Below, one piece after another: positions 47,170-63,750 of a stretch of DNA of 64,000 nt (positions are counted from its first letter, which is position 1; each line of letters opens with the position of its first letter). The notes under the pieces were generated by a model. The model was not told the DNA's origin. It ran no database searches and saw only the letters and a program-made list of their open reading frames with translations. The DNA is taken from positions 97,724 through 161,723 of the forward strand of contig NZ_MACH01000008.1 of the NCBI RefSeq assembly GCF_001884065.1, in the 5' to 3' direction. The translations under genes were made by a program, and so were the position numbers. This DNA is from Bacillus proteolyticus (GTDB taxonomy: Bacteria > Bacillota > Bacilli > Bacillales > Bacillaceae_G).

Positions 47170-47742
47170 ATGACAGAAATCGTAAAGGTAAGAGAACAGC
47201 TACAAATGTCGCTTTCTGATTTCCAAGAACAAGCCACGCTGCAAAGTGGCCAAATTTTTGTAGTGGGATGTAGCACGAGTGAAGTGCTAGGTGAAAGAAT
47301 TGGAACATCAGGAACGATGGAAGTGGCAGAGGCGATTTTTTCTGAATTAAAACAATTTCACGAGCGAACAGGTATTGAATTGGCGTTTCAATGTTGCGAG
47401 CATTTAAATCGTGCTTTAGTAGTTGAGAGAGATGTAGCGATGAAATATCAATTTGAAATTGTAACAGTTACGCCTGTTAGATCAGCAGGTGGTGCATTAG
47501 CGACGTATGCGTATCACAATTTTAAAGATCCGGTAGTAATTGAGTTTATTAAAGCAGATGCAGGAATGGATATCGGCGATACATTTATCGGTATGCATTT
47601 AAAACATGTAGCTGTTCCGGTTCGTACAAGTGTGAAGGAAATAGGAAATGCGCATGTAACAATGGCGAAAACACGTGGAAAACTAATAGGTGGAGCACGT
47701 GCTGTTTATGCGGCAAATGAAGAAGTTATTCCTTGCCGTTAA
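47170..47742 (+). CDS. ywlG: YwlG family protein (DUF436)
   Basis: A 190-residue protein of the TIGR01440/DUF436 family. Characteristic segments are [35 protein letters not shown] and [14 protein letters not shown]. Function is unknown. The ATG at 47170 follows AGGAAGAGG. It lies between rpiB and glyA as in B. subtilis. Confidence 0.88.
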   Translation: MTEIVKVREQLQMSLSDFQEQATLQSGQIFVVGCSTSEVLGERIGTSGTMEVAEAIFSELKQFHERTGIELAFQCCEHLNRALVVERDVAMKYQFEIVTVTPVRSAGGALATYAYHNFKDPVVIEFIKADAGMDIGDTFIGMHLKHVAVPVRTSVKEIGNAHVTMAKTRGKLIGGARAVYAANEEVIPCR

Positions 47743-47824
47743 ACGTGAAAAATTATAAAGTCGCATAATAGCTTTATATCGAAAGATAAAAGGTATGTAG
47801 TCTGACTTTATAATAGAAGAAAGA

Positions 47825-47850
47825 AAAGACCGATTTCGGTCTTTTTTTTT
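47825..47850 (+). terminator. Terminator after ywlG
   Basis: AAAAGACCGA-TT-TCGGTCTTTT followed by TTTTT. Confidence 0.88.
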
Positions 47851-47995
47851 CTTTTATGATATAGAAAGTCATGTTAGAATGTAGTTGAAAACATGAAGGT
47901 TCGAAAGAATTACAACCTGAATTTTCGTTTTTTCTGAATAAATGAGAAAAAACTATTGGGAATCGATGTAATTCGTTCAGAAAAGGGGGATTTTG

Positions 47996-49237
47996 GTGGA
48001 TCATTTAAAACGTCAAGATGAAAAGGTATTTGCTGCAATTGAGGCAGAACTAGGAAGACAGCGTTCAAAGATTGAGTTAATTGCTTCGGAAAACTTCGTA
48101 AGTGAAGCGGTAATGGAAGCGCAAGGTTCTGTTTTAACGAATAAGTATGCTGAAGGATATCCTGGAAAACGTTACTATGGTGGCTGTGAGCACGTAGACG
48201 TAGTTGAAGATATCGCACGTGATCGCGCGAAAGAAATTTTTGGTGCAGAGCATGTAAATGTTCAACCACATTCTGGTGCACAAGCGAATATGGCAGTATA
48301 CTTCACAATTTTAGAGCAAGGCGATACAGTACTTGGTATGAATTTATCTCATGGTGGTCACTTAACACACGGAAGCCCTGTTAACTTCAGTGGAGTACAA
48401 TATAATTTCGTAGAATATGGCGTGGATGCTGAATCTCACCGTATTAATTACGATGATGTATTAGCAAAAGCGAAAGAACATAAACCAAAATTAATCGTTG
48501 CAGGTGCAAGTGCATATCCTCGTGTTATCGATTTCAAACGATTCCGCGAGATTGCAGATGAAGTGGGTGCATACTTTATGGTTGATATGGCACATATCGC
48601 TGGTTTAGTAGCTGCTGGTTTACATCCAAACCCAGTACCACATGCACATTTCGTTACAACGACAACACATAAAACATTACGTGGTCCACGTGGTGGTATG
48701 ATTTTATGTGAAGAGCAATTTGCAAAACAAATTGATAAATCAATCTTCCCTGGTATCCAAGGTGGTCCACTTATGCACGTAATTGCTGCAAAAGCTGTTG
48801 CATTTGGTGAGACACTACAAGATGAGTTTAAAACATATGCACAAAATATCATTAATAATGCGAATCGCTTAGCTGAAGGCCTTCAAAAAGAAGGACTTAC
48901 ACTTGTTTCTGGTGGAACAGACAATCACTTAATCTTGATTGATGTTCGTAACTTAGAAATCACAGGTAAAGTAGCAGAGCACGTATTAGATGAAGTTGGT
49001 ATTACAGTGAACAAAAATACAATTCCATTTGAAACAGCAAGCCCATTTGTAACAAGCGGCGTGCGTATCGGTACGGCAGCTGTAACATCTCGTGGTTTCG
49101 GTTTAGAAGAAATGGATGAAATTGCAGCACTAATTGCTTATACATTAAAAAATCATGAGAATGAAGTTGCATTAGAAGAAGCGCGTAAACGTGTAGAAGC
49201 GTTAACGAGCAAATTTCCAATGTATACAGATCTATAA
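47996..49237 (+). CDS. glyA: Serine hydroxymethyltransferase
   Basis: A 413-residue PLP enzyme that converts serine and tetrahydrofolate to glycine and methylene-tetrahydrofolate. The PLP Lys226 is in [25 protein letters not shown] and [17 protein letters not shown] are substrate motifs. Initiation at GTG (47996) gives the usual length; AAGGGGG lies upstream, and a TTG one codon earlier is the alternative. No convincing PurR boxes could be fixed by eye. Confidence 0.97.
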   Translation: MDHLKRQDEKVFAAIEAELGRQRSKIELIASENFVSEAVMEAQGSVLTNKYAEGYPGKRYYGGCEHVDVVEDIARDRAKEIFGAEHVNVQPHSGAQANMAVYFTILEQGDTVLGMNLSHGGHLTHGSPVNFSGVQYNFVEYGVDAESHRINYDDVLAKAKEHKPKLIVAGASAYPRVIDFKRFREIADEVGAYFMVDMAHIAGLVAAGLHPNPVPHAHFVTTTTHKTLRGPRGGMILCEEQFAKQIDKSIFPGIQGGPLMHVIAAKAVAFGETLQDEFKTYAQNIINNANRLAEGLQKEGLTLVSGGTDNHLILIDVRNLEITGKVAEHVLDEVGITVNKNTIPFETASPFVTSGVRIGTAAVTSRGFGLEEMDEIAALIAYTLKNHENEVALEEARKRVEALTSKFPMYTDL

Positions 49238-49243
49238 TAGATT

Positions 49244-49286
49244 GAAAAAGACTGCTGAAACGTAATTGTTTTAGTAGTCTTTTTTT
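49244..49286 (+). terminator. Terminator after glyA
   Basis: AAAAAGACTGCTGAAAC-N6-GTTTTAGTAGTCTTTTT with wobble pairs, followed by TT. Confidence 0.8.
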
Positions 49287-49508
49287 GGACATATATTGTT
49301 TTTAAAGTATGTATACAAATGATGAATAAATTTTGGCGATATAATGAAGGATACACCTCCCATAATTGGTAAAGATACTAGATAGATTCATCACAAAATC
49401 ATGATTTTTCCAAATTTGCCCTTGAATATTAGTAGCGTTTTCTTTACAATCGTAAATAGTGTAAAAAAGCGTGTAAACGCATGAATATCATCTAAAGGAG
49501 AGATTCAC

Positions 49509-50138
49509 ATGGGAAAACTGTATGTATTTGATCACCCGTTAATTCAACATAAGATTACATATATTCGCGATAAGAATACAGGTACGAAAGATTTTCGTGA
49601 ATTAGTGGACGAAGTAGCAAGCTTAATGGCTTTCGAAATTACTCGCGACCTTCCACTTAAAGACATTGAAATTGAAACGCCTGTAAGCAAAGCGACAACA
49701 AAAGTGATCGCTGGTAAAAAACTTGGTTTAATTCCGATTTTACGTGCAGGTTTAGGAATGGTTGATGGAATTCTGAAATTAATTCCAGCAGCAAAAGTAG
49801 GACACGTTGGTTTATACCGTGACCCTGAAACATTGCAACCGGTAGAATACTATGTGAAACTTCCAACGGATGTAGAAGAGCGTGACTTTATCGTACTAGA
49901 TCCAATGCTAGCAACAGGTGGTTCTGCAGCTGAAGCAATTAATTCTCTGAAAAAGCGCGGTGCAAAGCAAATTAAATTAATGTGTATCGTAGCTGCTCCA
50001 GAAGGAGTAAAAGTAGTACAAGAAGAGCATCCTGATGTTGATATTTATGTAGCGGCATTAGATGAGAAGCTAAATGACCATGGTTATGTAGTTCCAGGTC
50101 TTGGTGATGCTGGTGACCGTTTATTCGGAACGAAGTAA
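49509..50138 (+). CDS. upp: Uracil phosphoribosyltransferase
   Basis: A 209-residue salvage enzyme that makes UMP from uracil and PRPP. The PRPP-binding motif is [16 protein letters not shown], preceded by [11 protein letters not shown]; the uracil-binding C-terminus reads [17 protein letters not shown]. The start follows AAAGGAG. It precedes the atp operon, as in B. subtilis. Confidence 0.97.
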   Translation: MGKLYVFDHPLIQHKITYIRDKNTGTKDFRELVDEVASLMAFEITRDLPLKDIEIETPVSKATTKVIAGKKLGLIPILRAGLGMVDGILKLIPAAKVGHVGLYRDPETLQPVEYYVKLPTDVEERDFIVLDPMLATGGSAAEAINSLKKRGAKQIKLMCIVAAPEGVKVVQEEHPDVDIYVAALDEKLNDHGYVVPGLGDAGDRLFGTK

Positions 50139-50144
50139 GACAAC

Positions 50145-50178
50145 AGACGAGAGGGGAGTCCCCGCTCGTCTTTTTTTT
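50145..50178 (+). terminator. Terminator after upp
   Basis: AGACGAGAGGGGAGTCCCC then GCTCGTCT form a stem with one bulge, followed by nine T. Confidence 0.85.
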
Positions 50179-50654
50179 TCGCCCTGAGTGTGCGGGGGAG
50201 GGGGAGATAAATATACAGGGTCTATACAACATAAGTTGCATACACATCACATATAATATAGAAGTCTTACGTCTTGGGAACACTATATTATGGAAGGAAA
50301 GCGCTATATCTTAAAAATATAATAGTGACAAACTTGTGAACATTTCCTTCTATTATAAAGAGAAAACTGTTAGAAATTGCATATCTCTAACCAGTATTTA
50401 GAAGGGGAACGTTTTCATTTTTGGGAGTAAATGACTAATACTCAAATTTTTTGATTTTTTACGATTTCTCGTTGACACTGTTAATACCCTATTGTATGCT
50501 AACAACGGGGATAGATGGTAGGGCTTTCAGTGACAAAAATACATCTATTCCGTGACGAAAATGTAAACTTTTTATTTTGTATAGAATTTATGCAGAAAAA
50601 TGAGTTATTATTAACACATCGTGAATGAGGGCTACATATTGGAGGGATGAATCC
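50179..50654. other. Spacer between upp and the atp operon
   Basis: About 475 bp with no credible gene. It contains a G-rich stretch at 50190-50205, a TTGCAT...ATAATA pair around 50230-50260 and the atp promoter at 50472-50500. The rest shows nothing I can name. Confidence 0.5.
50472..50500 (+). promoter_or_regulatory. Promoter of the atp operon
   Basis: TTGACA (50472-50477), exactly 17 bp, then TATGCT (50495-50500). The leader to the first gene is then about 150 nt. Confidence 0.75.
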
Positions 50655-50878
50655 TTGCAAAAAAACGATCGCAGCCATATAAAAGCATATGCTTTAATGT
50701 CAGGAATTCTTGCTCAGTTAGTCGGTTCTATTCTTATTGGAATCTTTGGTGGGCAATGGATTGATAATAAGGTTGGAACGTTTCCATTGTTTCTTATTAT
50801 AGGGTTATTACTCGGTTTAGGAACAGGGATATACGCAATGATTCGACTCATTCGACATTACTATTCGGGAGAGCAATG

Positions 50879-50879
<1 letters not shown>
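50655..50879 (+). CDS. atpZ: AtpZ/AtpI family protein of the atp operon
   Basis: A 74-residue protein with two hydrophobic segments (about 14-34 and 44-63) and the GGQWIDNKVGTFPLF segment of the AtpZ family. AtpZ has been linked to magnesium/calcium transport and ATP synthase assembly. The start is TTG at 50655, 8 nt after GGAGGG; a frame extension upstream would place the site inside the gene. It overlaps atpI by a few bases. Confidence 0.85.
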
Positions 50880-51998
<1,119 letters not shown>

Positions 51999-52054
51999 TA
52001 TAATTTAAGTAAGAAAAAATTTAATTTTTTATAATACAAAGGAGGACAAATTAA

Positions 52055-52273
<219 letters not shown>

Positions 52274-52395
52274 GGGAGACTCCCCTTACATAGATGGCGA
52301 AGAGTGTTTTTTGAACTTTCTTCGCCATTGCTTTATGAACGAAACGTATGTCTTTTTTTTTCATATGATCAATTTAGATATTTTGAAGGGAGTGA

Positions 52396-54967
<2,572 letters not shown>

Positions 54968-55010
54968 TAAAAGCGTAAGCGGCTCGTCAAGCTGCTGGAG
55001 CTAGATAATA
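54968..55010 (-). repeat. Short remnant of the long-hairpin repeat between atpA and atpG
   Basis: Only the paired ends remain (AAAAGCGTAAGCGGCTCG joined to GCTGCTGGAGCTAGATAATA); the middle is gone. It begins at the atpA stop codon. Confidence 0.7.
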
Positions 55011-55054
55011 TATATAGGCATCTCAATTTCTGAGATTGCTGACGGTTATGTAAA

Positions 55055-55084
55055 GGAAAAGAGTAGGTGCACCTATTCTTTTCC
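55055..55084 (+). other. Palindrome in the atpA-atpG spacer
   Basis: GGAAAAGAGTAGGTG meets CACCTATTCTTTTCC with no loop: a 15-bp arm palindrome with one mismatch/wobble and no T tract beyond the stem. It may be a processing or pause site inside the operon. Confidence 0.5.
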
Positions 55085-55170
55085 TTCAATCATGAGCAAG
55101 AATATCTTGCAACGTAGATTAGGAAGAGGATTCTTACTAATCGTGCCAACTTCTGGAAAAAAGGTGGTGA

Positions 55171-56037
<867 letters not shown>

Positions 56038-56041
56038 TAAT

Positions 56042-57637
<1,596 letters not shown>

Positions 57638-57645
57638 GGCCTTAG

Positions 57646-58057
<412 letters not shown>

Positions 58058-58059
<2 letters not shown>

Positions 58060-58095
58060 AAATCCGTGAGGGCTTCGCCTTCACGGATTTTTTTG
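58058..58095 (+). terminator. Terminator of the atp operon
   Basis: AAAATCCGTGA-AGGGC-type stem closing on TTCG, then TCACGGATTTT and TTT. It overlaps the atpC stop. Confidence 0.9.
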
Positions 58096-58193
58096 TTGTT
58101 TATGAATGAATTAACAAAAATGGTATAATTATGTTATTGCTTGTATAAGTAGAGAATATAGAGCAATTTATATTTTATAAAGGAGATGAACAA

Positions 58194-58979
58194 ATGATCG
58201 GTGAAATGAAACAAGAAGCATTACATTCCTTGAAGGGGAAATGGGGCTTAGGTGTTGGATCGACGATTTTATATTTTATTTTAAGTTATGTTGTTTCAAT
58301 GGCTGCAATGTTTATACTTTTAATTCCAGGACTTATTATATTTTTTTTAATTGTTAGCTTCGCTGGTTCAATTGAAAGGGAAACAATATCAATTGGAGCA
58401 GGTATTACCTTTGGGGTATTTTATTGTATCATGATACTTTTGAGTAACGCATCGTCTGGTATTACATCATACGGTTATACGAATGTATGTCTACAGATTA
58501 GTAAACGAGAAGGTGCTACAGTAGATCACTTATTCGAAGGATTTCGTGGTTTTAAAAGAATGATGAAAACAATGTGGGCAATGCTTGCGATTTTGTTATA
58601 TACAGGTACATGGATTCCGATGTTGTTATTAGGCCTATTCGCATTTTTAGGTGAAGAAGGGAATACATCGTTTGCGATTGCTTTCTTCGTACTATTAGCT
58701 ATTTCCATCGTTGGTATGACTGTGATGTATTTTTCATATTCGATGACGTATTATGTGATGGTTGAAAAACCAGAATATAGTGTTTCACAGGCGATGAAAG
58801 AAAGTAAGAACCTTATGAAGGGGCATAAACTAGATTTATTTCTTTTATGGCTTAGCTTCATAGGATGGGCTATCTTAGCGATTTTTACTCTTGGAATAGG
58901 ATTTCTTTGGCTTAGTCCGTATATGGGTACAACGACATCTCATTTTTATCGCTATATTTCAAAAGATGAATTGCGGTAA
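58194..58979 (+). CDS. DUF975 membrane protein (first copy)
   Basis: A 261-residue protein with six hydrophobic segments. It starts MKQEALHSLKGKWGLGVGST and ends with the LDLFLLWLSFIGWAILAIFT then GIGFLWLSPYMGTT pattern of the DUF975 family. The function is unknown. The start follows AAAGGAG. It has a shorter paralogue 45 bp downstream. Confidence 0.85.
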   Translation: MIGEMKQEALHSLKGKWGLGVGSTILYFILSYVVSMAAMFILLIPGLIIFFLIVSFAGSIERETISIGAGITFGVFYCIMILLSNASSGITSYGYTNVCLQISKREGATVDHLFEGFRGFKRMMKTMWAMLAILLYTGTWIPMLLLGLFAFLGEEGNTSFAIAFFVLLAISIVGMTVMYFSYSMTYYVMVEKPEYSVSQAMKESKNLMKGHKLDLFLLWLSFIGWAILAIFTLGIGFLWLSPYMGTTTSHFYRYISKDELR

Positions 58980-59023
58980 GAACATGCTATACTAATAGAA
59001 TTGTTACGTATAGGAGGCCAAGT

Positions 59024-59677
59024 ATGATTAGTGATTTAAAAGGAGAAGCGCTGGACTCACTAGAAGGAAAATGGGGATTAGCTGTTGGGGCAACATTACT
59101 TATTTCGATTCTTATGTCAGCTTTTAGTTTTAGTATTGATTTCATTTTCTCTCAGGTTTGGGATTGGAAAGAAGTAAATAACTCACTTACAGTAGACGTT
59201 ATTACAATATTTCTGGTAGGTCCATTAACGCTAGGTGGCTATTATTTAGCGCTACATTTTATTCGTGAAAAAGAAGCGCGTATTGGGCATATATTCAGAT
59301 GGTTTACAGAAGGAAGTAAGTTTATAAAGTCATTTTTATTATATATAGTAGTAAACATTTATATTTTCTTATGGTGCTTACTATTTATTATTCCAGGTAT
59401 TATTAAATCATTTTCTTATGCAATGACGTACTTTATAATAAATGATCATCCGGAGTATTCCATAAATCAAGCTATTACAGAAAGCCGTCGTATGATGGAC
59501 GGACATAAAATGGAGTATTTCATTTTATGTTTAAGTTTTATTGGTTGGTTTATATTGAGTTGTATTACATTAGGGATTGGATTTTTATGGTTAATTCCAT
59601 ATTTTTATACTACGTCAGCAGCTTTTTACGAAGAGATTGCAGAAGAATATTACGAGAAAAAAATTCCAACACTATAA
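59024..59677 (+). CDS. DUF975 membrane protein (second copy)
   Basis: A 217-residue paralogue of the preceding gene: LKGEALDSLEGKWGLAVGAT at the start and LSFIGWFILSCITLGIGFLW near the end. It lacks one extended loop of the first copy. The start follows AGGAGG. The TAA stop overlaps the ATAAA target duplication of a bcr1 element, so the insertion occurred exactly at the end of the gene. Confidence 0.85.
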   Translation: MISDLKGEALDSLEGKWGLAVGATLLISILMSAFSFSIDFIFSQVWDWKEVNNSLTVDVITIFLVGPLTLGGYYLALHFIREKEARIGHIFRWFTEGSKFIKSFLLYIVVNIYIFLWCLLFIIPGIIKSFSYAMTYFIINDHPEYSINQAITESRRMMDGHKMEYFILCLSFIGWFILSCITLGIGFLWLIPYFYTTSAAFYEEIAEEYYEKKIPTL

Positions 59678-59823
59678 AGTGAAACTTTAATCAGTGGGGG
59701 GTATCCCACTGATTATTAGTTGAACCAATCGGGCATTTACGGGCAGTTGATCTCCCACCTAACTTCTTCGCTCCAGTCTAATTTTGAGGTGGGAATCTTA
59801 CTGCCCGCAAATAGCGAGATAAA
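59674..59823 (+). repeat. bcr1-type repeat, copy 3, with perfect target duplication
   Basis: A 140-bp element (59679-59818) flanked by ATAAA at 59674-59678 and 59819-59823. It begins GTGAAACTTTAATCAG and ends in GCAAATAGCGAG. Internal stems CAGTGGGG/CCCACTG and the ACGGGCAG/CTGCCCG pair match the bcr1 structure. Confidence 0.9.
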
Positions 59824-59863
59824 AACACCCAGTGAACTATTGGTTCATACTGGGTGTTTTTTG
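59823..59863 (-). terminator. Terminator of the second GGDEF-EAL gene
   Basis: AAAACACCCAGT-GAAC-N5-GGTTC-AT-ACTGGGTGTTTT; it overlaps the 3' end of the minus-strand gene. Confidence 0.8.
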
Positions 59864-62566
59864 TAGAAATCTTATAAATTCTTTACTTGTTAGAGGTTTA
59901 CTGAAATAGTAACCTTGCATGTATTTACAGTTATTTTTTTTCAAAAATTTAAGCTGTTTTTCTGTTTCAATTCCTTCAGCAACGACGGAGAGATTTAAAG
60001 TATTTGCCAGAGAAAGGATAGTGGAAACGATGGCTCTTTCTTCAGGTCGATGATCGGCTAGTTGTGTAAATTCTTTTGGTACTTTTAATGTATCGATAGG
60101 GAAAATTGATAAATAAGCAAGAGAAGAATAGCCGGTACCGAAGTCATCGATGGACGTTTGAATACCATATTCTTTTAATTGCTTTAGTCTAGATAATGTT
60201 TCTTTTTCATCAATCATCGCAATTCGTTCTGTTAGTTCAAGTGTTACATCTTTCGGGTCAATCTCAACGTCCTTTAGTATTCGTGAAATATTTTCGATTA
60301 ATTGATTTTGTTGAAATTCTCTCGCTGATAAATTGACACTCATTTTTAAGTTTGTGTATCCAAAACTTTTCCATATTTTTAGTTGACGACAAGATTCTCT
60401 TAACACCCAATGTCCAAGCGGAACGACTTGTGGTGTCTCTTCTACAATTGGAATGAACTCGCATGGTGAAATGTCACCTAATAGTGGATGTTTCCAACGT
60501 ATTAATGCTTCAGCACCGATAATTGTATTTGTTGTCGTATCAATTTGGGGTTGATAGACGAGATAAAATTCGTTGTTTACTAAAGCGAGTGGCAAGTCTT
60601 TTTCGATTCGAGCTTTTCGTTCCATTTTCTTATATAGTTCTTTCGTGTAAAGAGAGCTACGATTTTTCCCTTTATTTTTTGCTTCGTACATGGCCATATC
60701 GGCATGTTGCAAAATAGACAGTGGGTCTTCGCCTGCTTCAGGGTATATGGCAATCCCGATACTCGGTGAGATGTGTAAATGTTGATTTTCGATTTCAAAT
60801 GGTTCGTTCATGGTCACTACAATCATATCAGCTATCCTTTGTACATCTGTTCTTTTGTTATAATTTTCGATAAGGATTGTGAACTCATCCCCAGCTAGTC
60901 GAGCAAGTTTCATATTCTGTGTCGATATTCGTTCGAGCCTTTTTGCTACTGCAATTAATAGGAGATCCCCTACTCGGTGACCGAGGGTATCATTAATAAC
61001 TTTAAAGCGATCTAGGTCGATAAACATAACAGCAAAAGGTCTTTTCGATATTTTTGCTTGTGCAATCGCTTTTTCTAAATGTTGATGAAATGAACGACGA
61101 TTTGCAAGCTCCGTTAAAGTATCATGATATGCTAGGAAGTTAATTTGTTCTTGTTGTTGTTTACTTTCCGTAATATCTTTAATCATTAAATAGACCCCAG
61201 AAATATGCTCCTTTAGAAAGATGGGAACAGCCGTAACATGCAAATAGTAAATATCTTTATTTTTATGATATGCCCGTATTTCTAAAGAAATAGAGTTCCC
61301 TTTTTTTACGTGATGGAAGGCATTAATGATTTCTTCCAAATCTTCTTCATACATAAGTGAATAGTATGGTTGGTTTAATAATTCATTCGTTTGATAACCG
61401 AGTAAAGTAGTTCCAGCGTTGTTCACATTTAGAAAATTACCATACAAATCTAATGTGAAAATTGGATCTGGATGATGCTCGTATAAAGATTTAAACATTT
61501 GTTGGTTATGATATAACTCATTTTTTTGTTCTACTAAATCTTCTGTACGTAGTTCAATTTGTTTCTCGAGTTCCGAGTTGAATTGCATTTGTGCTAGCAA
61601 TAATATTTTATTTTGTCTTCGGACTAACATATGGCGTATGAGAACGAAGGCGAAGGTTACCATCAGTCCAATTACTAAGATAGGTGCAAAAACATTTTCG
61701 ACCAATATAAAAACAATAAGCATCACTACAGAAATATAAGGTAATGATAATCGGATGGATTCACCCAATCGAGGTGTTAGTAATACTTGTTCTTGTTTTT
61801 CGGGCTCTTTTGTGTGAAGTATACAAGCGATTGCTACCAATACTAAAGTTACTTGATAGAATGGAGCAACTGTGAACATAGAGTGCTCAGGCTGGAAGTA
61901 TTTTATATAAGCATAAATAGCATCCGTAGTAGCATACAAAATTAAAGCACTACCAAGAAGAGCACCAACTTGTTTTGGTAGTAAGAATAATGGTCTAAAT
62001 AAAAGATTGATTCCTATTAAAAGAAAGAGTAAATCAGCCATTGGATACGTGAGTTGAACAAACATGTCGATATATGATGTTGTGAAAATATGAATGGTTC
62101 TTTCGATAAGTAAATAGTAGCTTAAAGTAAATTGAGCTGTAACAATAATACAAATATCACATATTGTAGAAAGCTGTTCCAATAAGTTTCGGCCATAAAT
62201 AATTTCATATAGAAAGGCAAATGCAAAGCTAATTAAAAATAATAAGTAAAAAAAGTCTGATGGATCAACGAATGTATAGTAGTCATGCAGAATTAAGCGT
62301 TGATAAGCAACTACTATATCGCCGATAAAATAAGAGAAGGATCCGATAGTTAATGTTATCCAAAACAAACGAGATAACCCTTGTTTTACATTTGAAAAAT
62401 AAAATATATAACTGCAAATTGTAATATCAATTAATATGGTACTGATGCCAGTTAATATTTGAAATGGGAGTGCGTACTCATATAAAAAGGACATTGATAC
62501 GTAATGAATAGCTATATACAATAATGAAATGCTTATAAGAATACTTACGTGTGCTTGTTTTGTCAT
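59837..62566 (-). CDS. Membrane PAS-AGDEF-EAL cyclic-di-GMP protein
   Basis: A 909-residue paralogue of 13758-16436. About ten membrane segments (residues 5-320) are followed by a coiled coil, PAS (about 350-470), GGDEF and EAL domains. The GGDEF signature reads AGDEF (558-562), so one glycine is replaced; some AGDEF proteins are active, others not. No RxxD inhibitory site is evident before it. The EAL domain looks complete (EALIRWKHP from 686, TSIDDFGTGYSSL, SVVAEGIETEKQ), which favours phosphodiesterase activity. The start follows GGGTGAT. Confidence 0.92.
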   Translation of the reverse strand: MTKQAHVSILISISLLYIAIHYVSMSFLYEYALPFQILTGISTILIDITICSYIFYFSNVKQGLSRLFWITLTIGSFSYFIGDIVVAYQRLILHDYYTFVDPSDFFYLLFLISFAFAFLYEIIYGRNLLEQLSTICDICIIVTAQFTLSYYLLIERTIHIFTTSYIDMFVQLTYPMADLLFLLIGINLLFRPLFLLPKQVGALLGSALILYATTDAIYAYIKYFQPEHSMFTVAPFYQVTLVLVAIACILHTKEPEKQEQVLLTPRLGESIRLSLPYISVVMLIVFILVENVFAPILVIGLMVTFAFVLIRHMLVRRQNKILLLAQMQFNSELEKQIELRTEDLVEQKNELYHNQQMFKSLYEHHPDPIFTLDLYGNFLNVNNAGTTLLGYQTNELLNQPYYSLMYEEDLEEIINAFHHVKKGNSISLEIRAYHKNKDIYYLHVTAVPIFLKEHISGVYLMIKDITESKQQQEQINFLAYHDTLTELANRRSFHQHLEKAIAQAKISKRPFAVMFIDLDRFKVINDTLGHRVGDLLLIAVAKRLERISTQNMKLARLAGDEFTILIENYNKRTDVQRIADMIVVTMNEPFEIENQHLHISPSIGIAIYPEAGEDPLSILQHADMAMYEAKNKGKNRSSLYTKELYKKMERKARIEKDLPLALVNNEFYLVYQPQIDTTTNTIIGAEALIRWKHPLLGDISPCEFIPIVEETPQVVPLGHWVLRESCRQLKIWKSFGYTNLKMSVNLSAREFQQNQLIENISRILKDVEIDPKDVTLELTERIAMIDEKETLSRLKQLKEYGIQTSIDDFGTGYSSLAYLSIFPIDTLKVPKEFTQLADHRPEERAIVSTILSLANTLNLSVVAEGIETEKQLKFLKKNNCKYMQGYYFSKPLTSKEFIRFLQKTPSMNQ

Positions 62567-62732
62567 TTATATCACCCACTGTATATACATAAGAACCACC
62601 TTTTGTAGTTTATGTTTTTTAGGATTGTTTGAAAAATATATAGAATTTCTATATTTATTTTACACATTTATAATGAGTTGTAAAAATAGATTTGTTTAGC
62701 AAGTATTAATTGTTGTTTCTGTTCCCAATATA

Positions 62733-62762
62733 TCGACATAGGAATTTGAAGTTTGCTATAAT
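62733..62762 (+). promoter_or_regulatory. Promoter of the nuo operon
   Basis: TCGACA (62733-62738), 18 bp, TATAAT (62757-62762) in the 306-bp divergent spacer. The remaining spacer shows only AT-rich sequence. Confidence 0.65.
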
Positions 62763-62872
62763 GATTAAAATAGTTGTATTATTTAGAAAAATTTAAAAAT
62801 AATAAATGATGCAAGTAAGACATATTGTTTACTATGTGAACTTGTTCTTAATTCAGGGGGGAGGGTTTCACA

Positions 62873-63241
62873 ATGGCAAGTGTATATGAAAATAGTTATA
62901 TGATTGTTTTGATTTTCTTGCTATTAGGTATATTGCTGCCGGTAGTGGCTCTTACATTAGGGAAAATGCTGCGTCCAAATAAACCGAGTGCAGCGAAAGC
63001 AACGACGTATGAGAGTGGAATTGAGCCTTTTCATGATGCAAATATTCGGTTTCATGCTCGTTATTATATTTTTGCTTTATTGTTCGTCATCTTTGATGTA
63101 GAAACTTTATTTTTATATCCATGGGCTGTTGCATATGACAAGCTGGGTTTATTTGCACTGATTGAAATGCTCATTTTTGTTGTGATGTTGTTGGTTGGAT
63201 TAGCGTATGCTTGGAAAAAGAAGGTGTTACAATGGTTATAA
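62873..63241 (+). CDS. nuoA: NADH-quinone oxidoreductase subunit A
   Basis: A 122-residue membrane subunit of complex I with three helices. The conserved loop [20 protein letters not shown] and [20 protein letters not shown] are family markers. The start follows GGGGGGAGG. It overlaps nuoB by 10 bases. B. subtilis lacks complex I genes, so this operon also fits a B. cereus group genome. Confidence 0.96.
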   Translation: MASVYENSYMIVLIFLLLGILLPVVALTLGKMLRPNKPSAAKATTYESGIEPFHDANIRFHARYYIFALLFVIFDVETLFLYPWAVAYDKLGLFALIEMLIFVVMLLVGLAYAWKKKVLQWL

Positions 63242-63750
63242 ATTTTGAGGAATTACACCCACAGGAGCGAGCGGAATTAGAAAGGAATATCTTTTTTTCT
63301 ACACTGGAACAGCTCAAGGGATGGGCGCGGAGCAACTCTTTATGGCCGATGACATTTGGACTGGCATGCTGTGCGATTGAAATGATGGGAGTAGGTTCAT
63401 CACATTACGATTTAGATCGATTTGGGTCATTTTTTCGGACGTCACCAAGACAATCGGATGTCATGATTGTGTCAGGAACGGTAACGAAGAAAATGGCGCC
63501 TATTGTTCGGCGCTTATATGATCAAATGCCTGAACCAAAGTGGGTAATTGCGATGGGATCTTGTGCAACAGCTGGTGGTCCGTATGTGAATTCGTATGCG
63601 GTTGTGAAAGGTGTAGATCAAATTGTACCAGTTGATGTATATATTCCTGGATGCCCACCAAACCCTGCCGCTTTAATTTATGGAATTAATAAATTAAAAG
63701 AAAAAATTCGTTACGAGGCGAAGACAGGGAAGCAGGTGACGAATAAATGA
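63232..63750 (+). CDS. nuoB: NADH-quinone oxidoreductase subunit B
   Basis: A 172-residue subunit that carries the N2 iron-sulfur cluster. Ligands are the double Cys in [11 protein letters not shown], Cys in [11 protein letters not shown] and Cys in IPGCPPNP. The ATG at 63232 follows GAAGGTG and lies inside the end of nuoA. It overlaps nuoC by 4 bases (ATGA). Confidence 0.97.
   Translation: MVINFEELHPQERAELERNIFFSTLEQLKGWARSNSLWPMTFGLACCAIEMMGVGSSHYDLDRFGSFFRTSPRQSDVMIVSGTVTKKMAPIVRRLYDQMPEPKWVIAMGSCATAGGPYVNSYAVVKGVDQIVPVDVYIPGCPPNPAALIYGINKLKEKIRYEAKTGKQVTNK

Noticed and set aside
47880-47990. PurR boxes upstream of glyA
   Set aside because: Only partial CGAA-containing matches were seen; spacing and flanks do not fit a PurBox pair.
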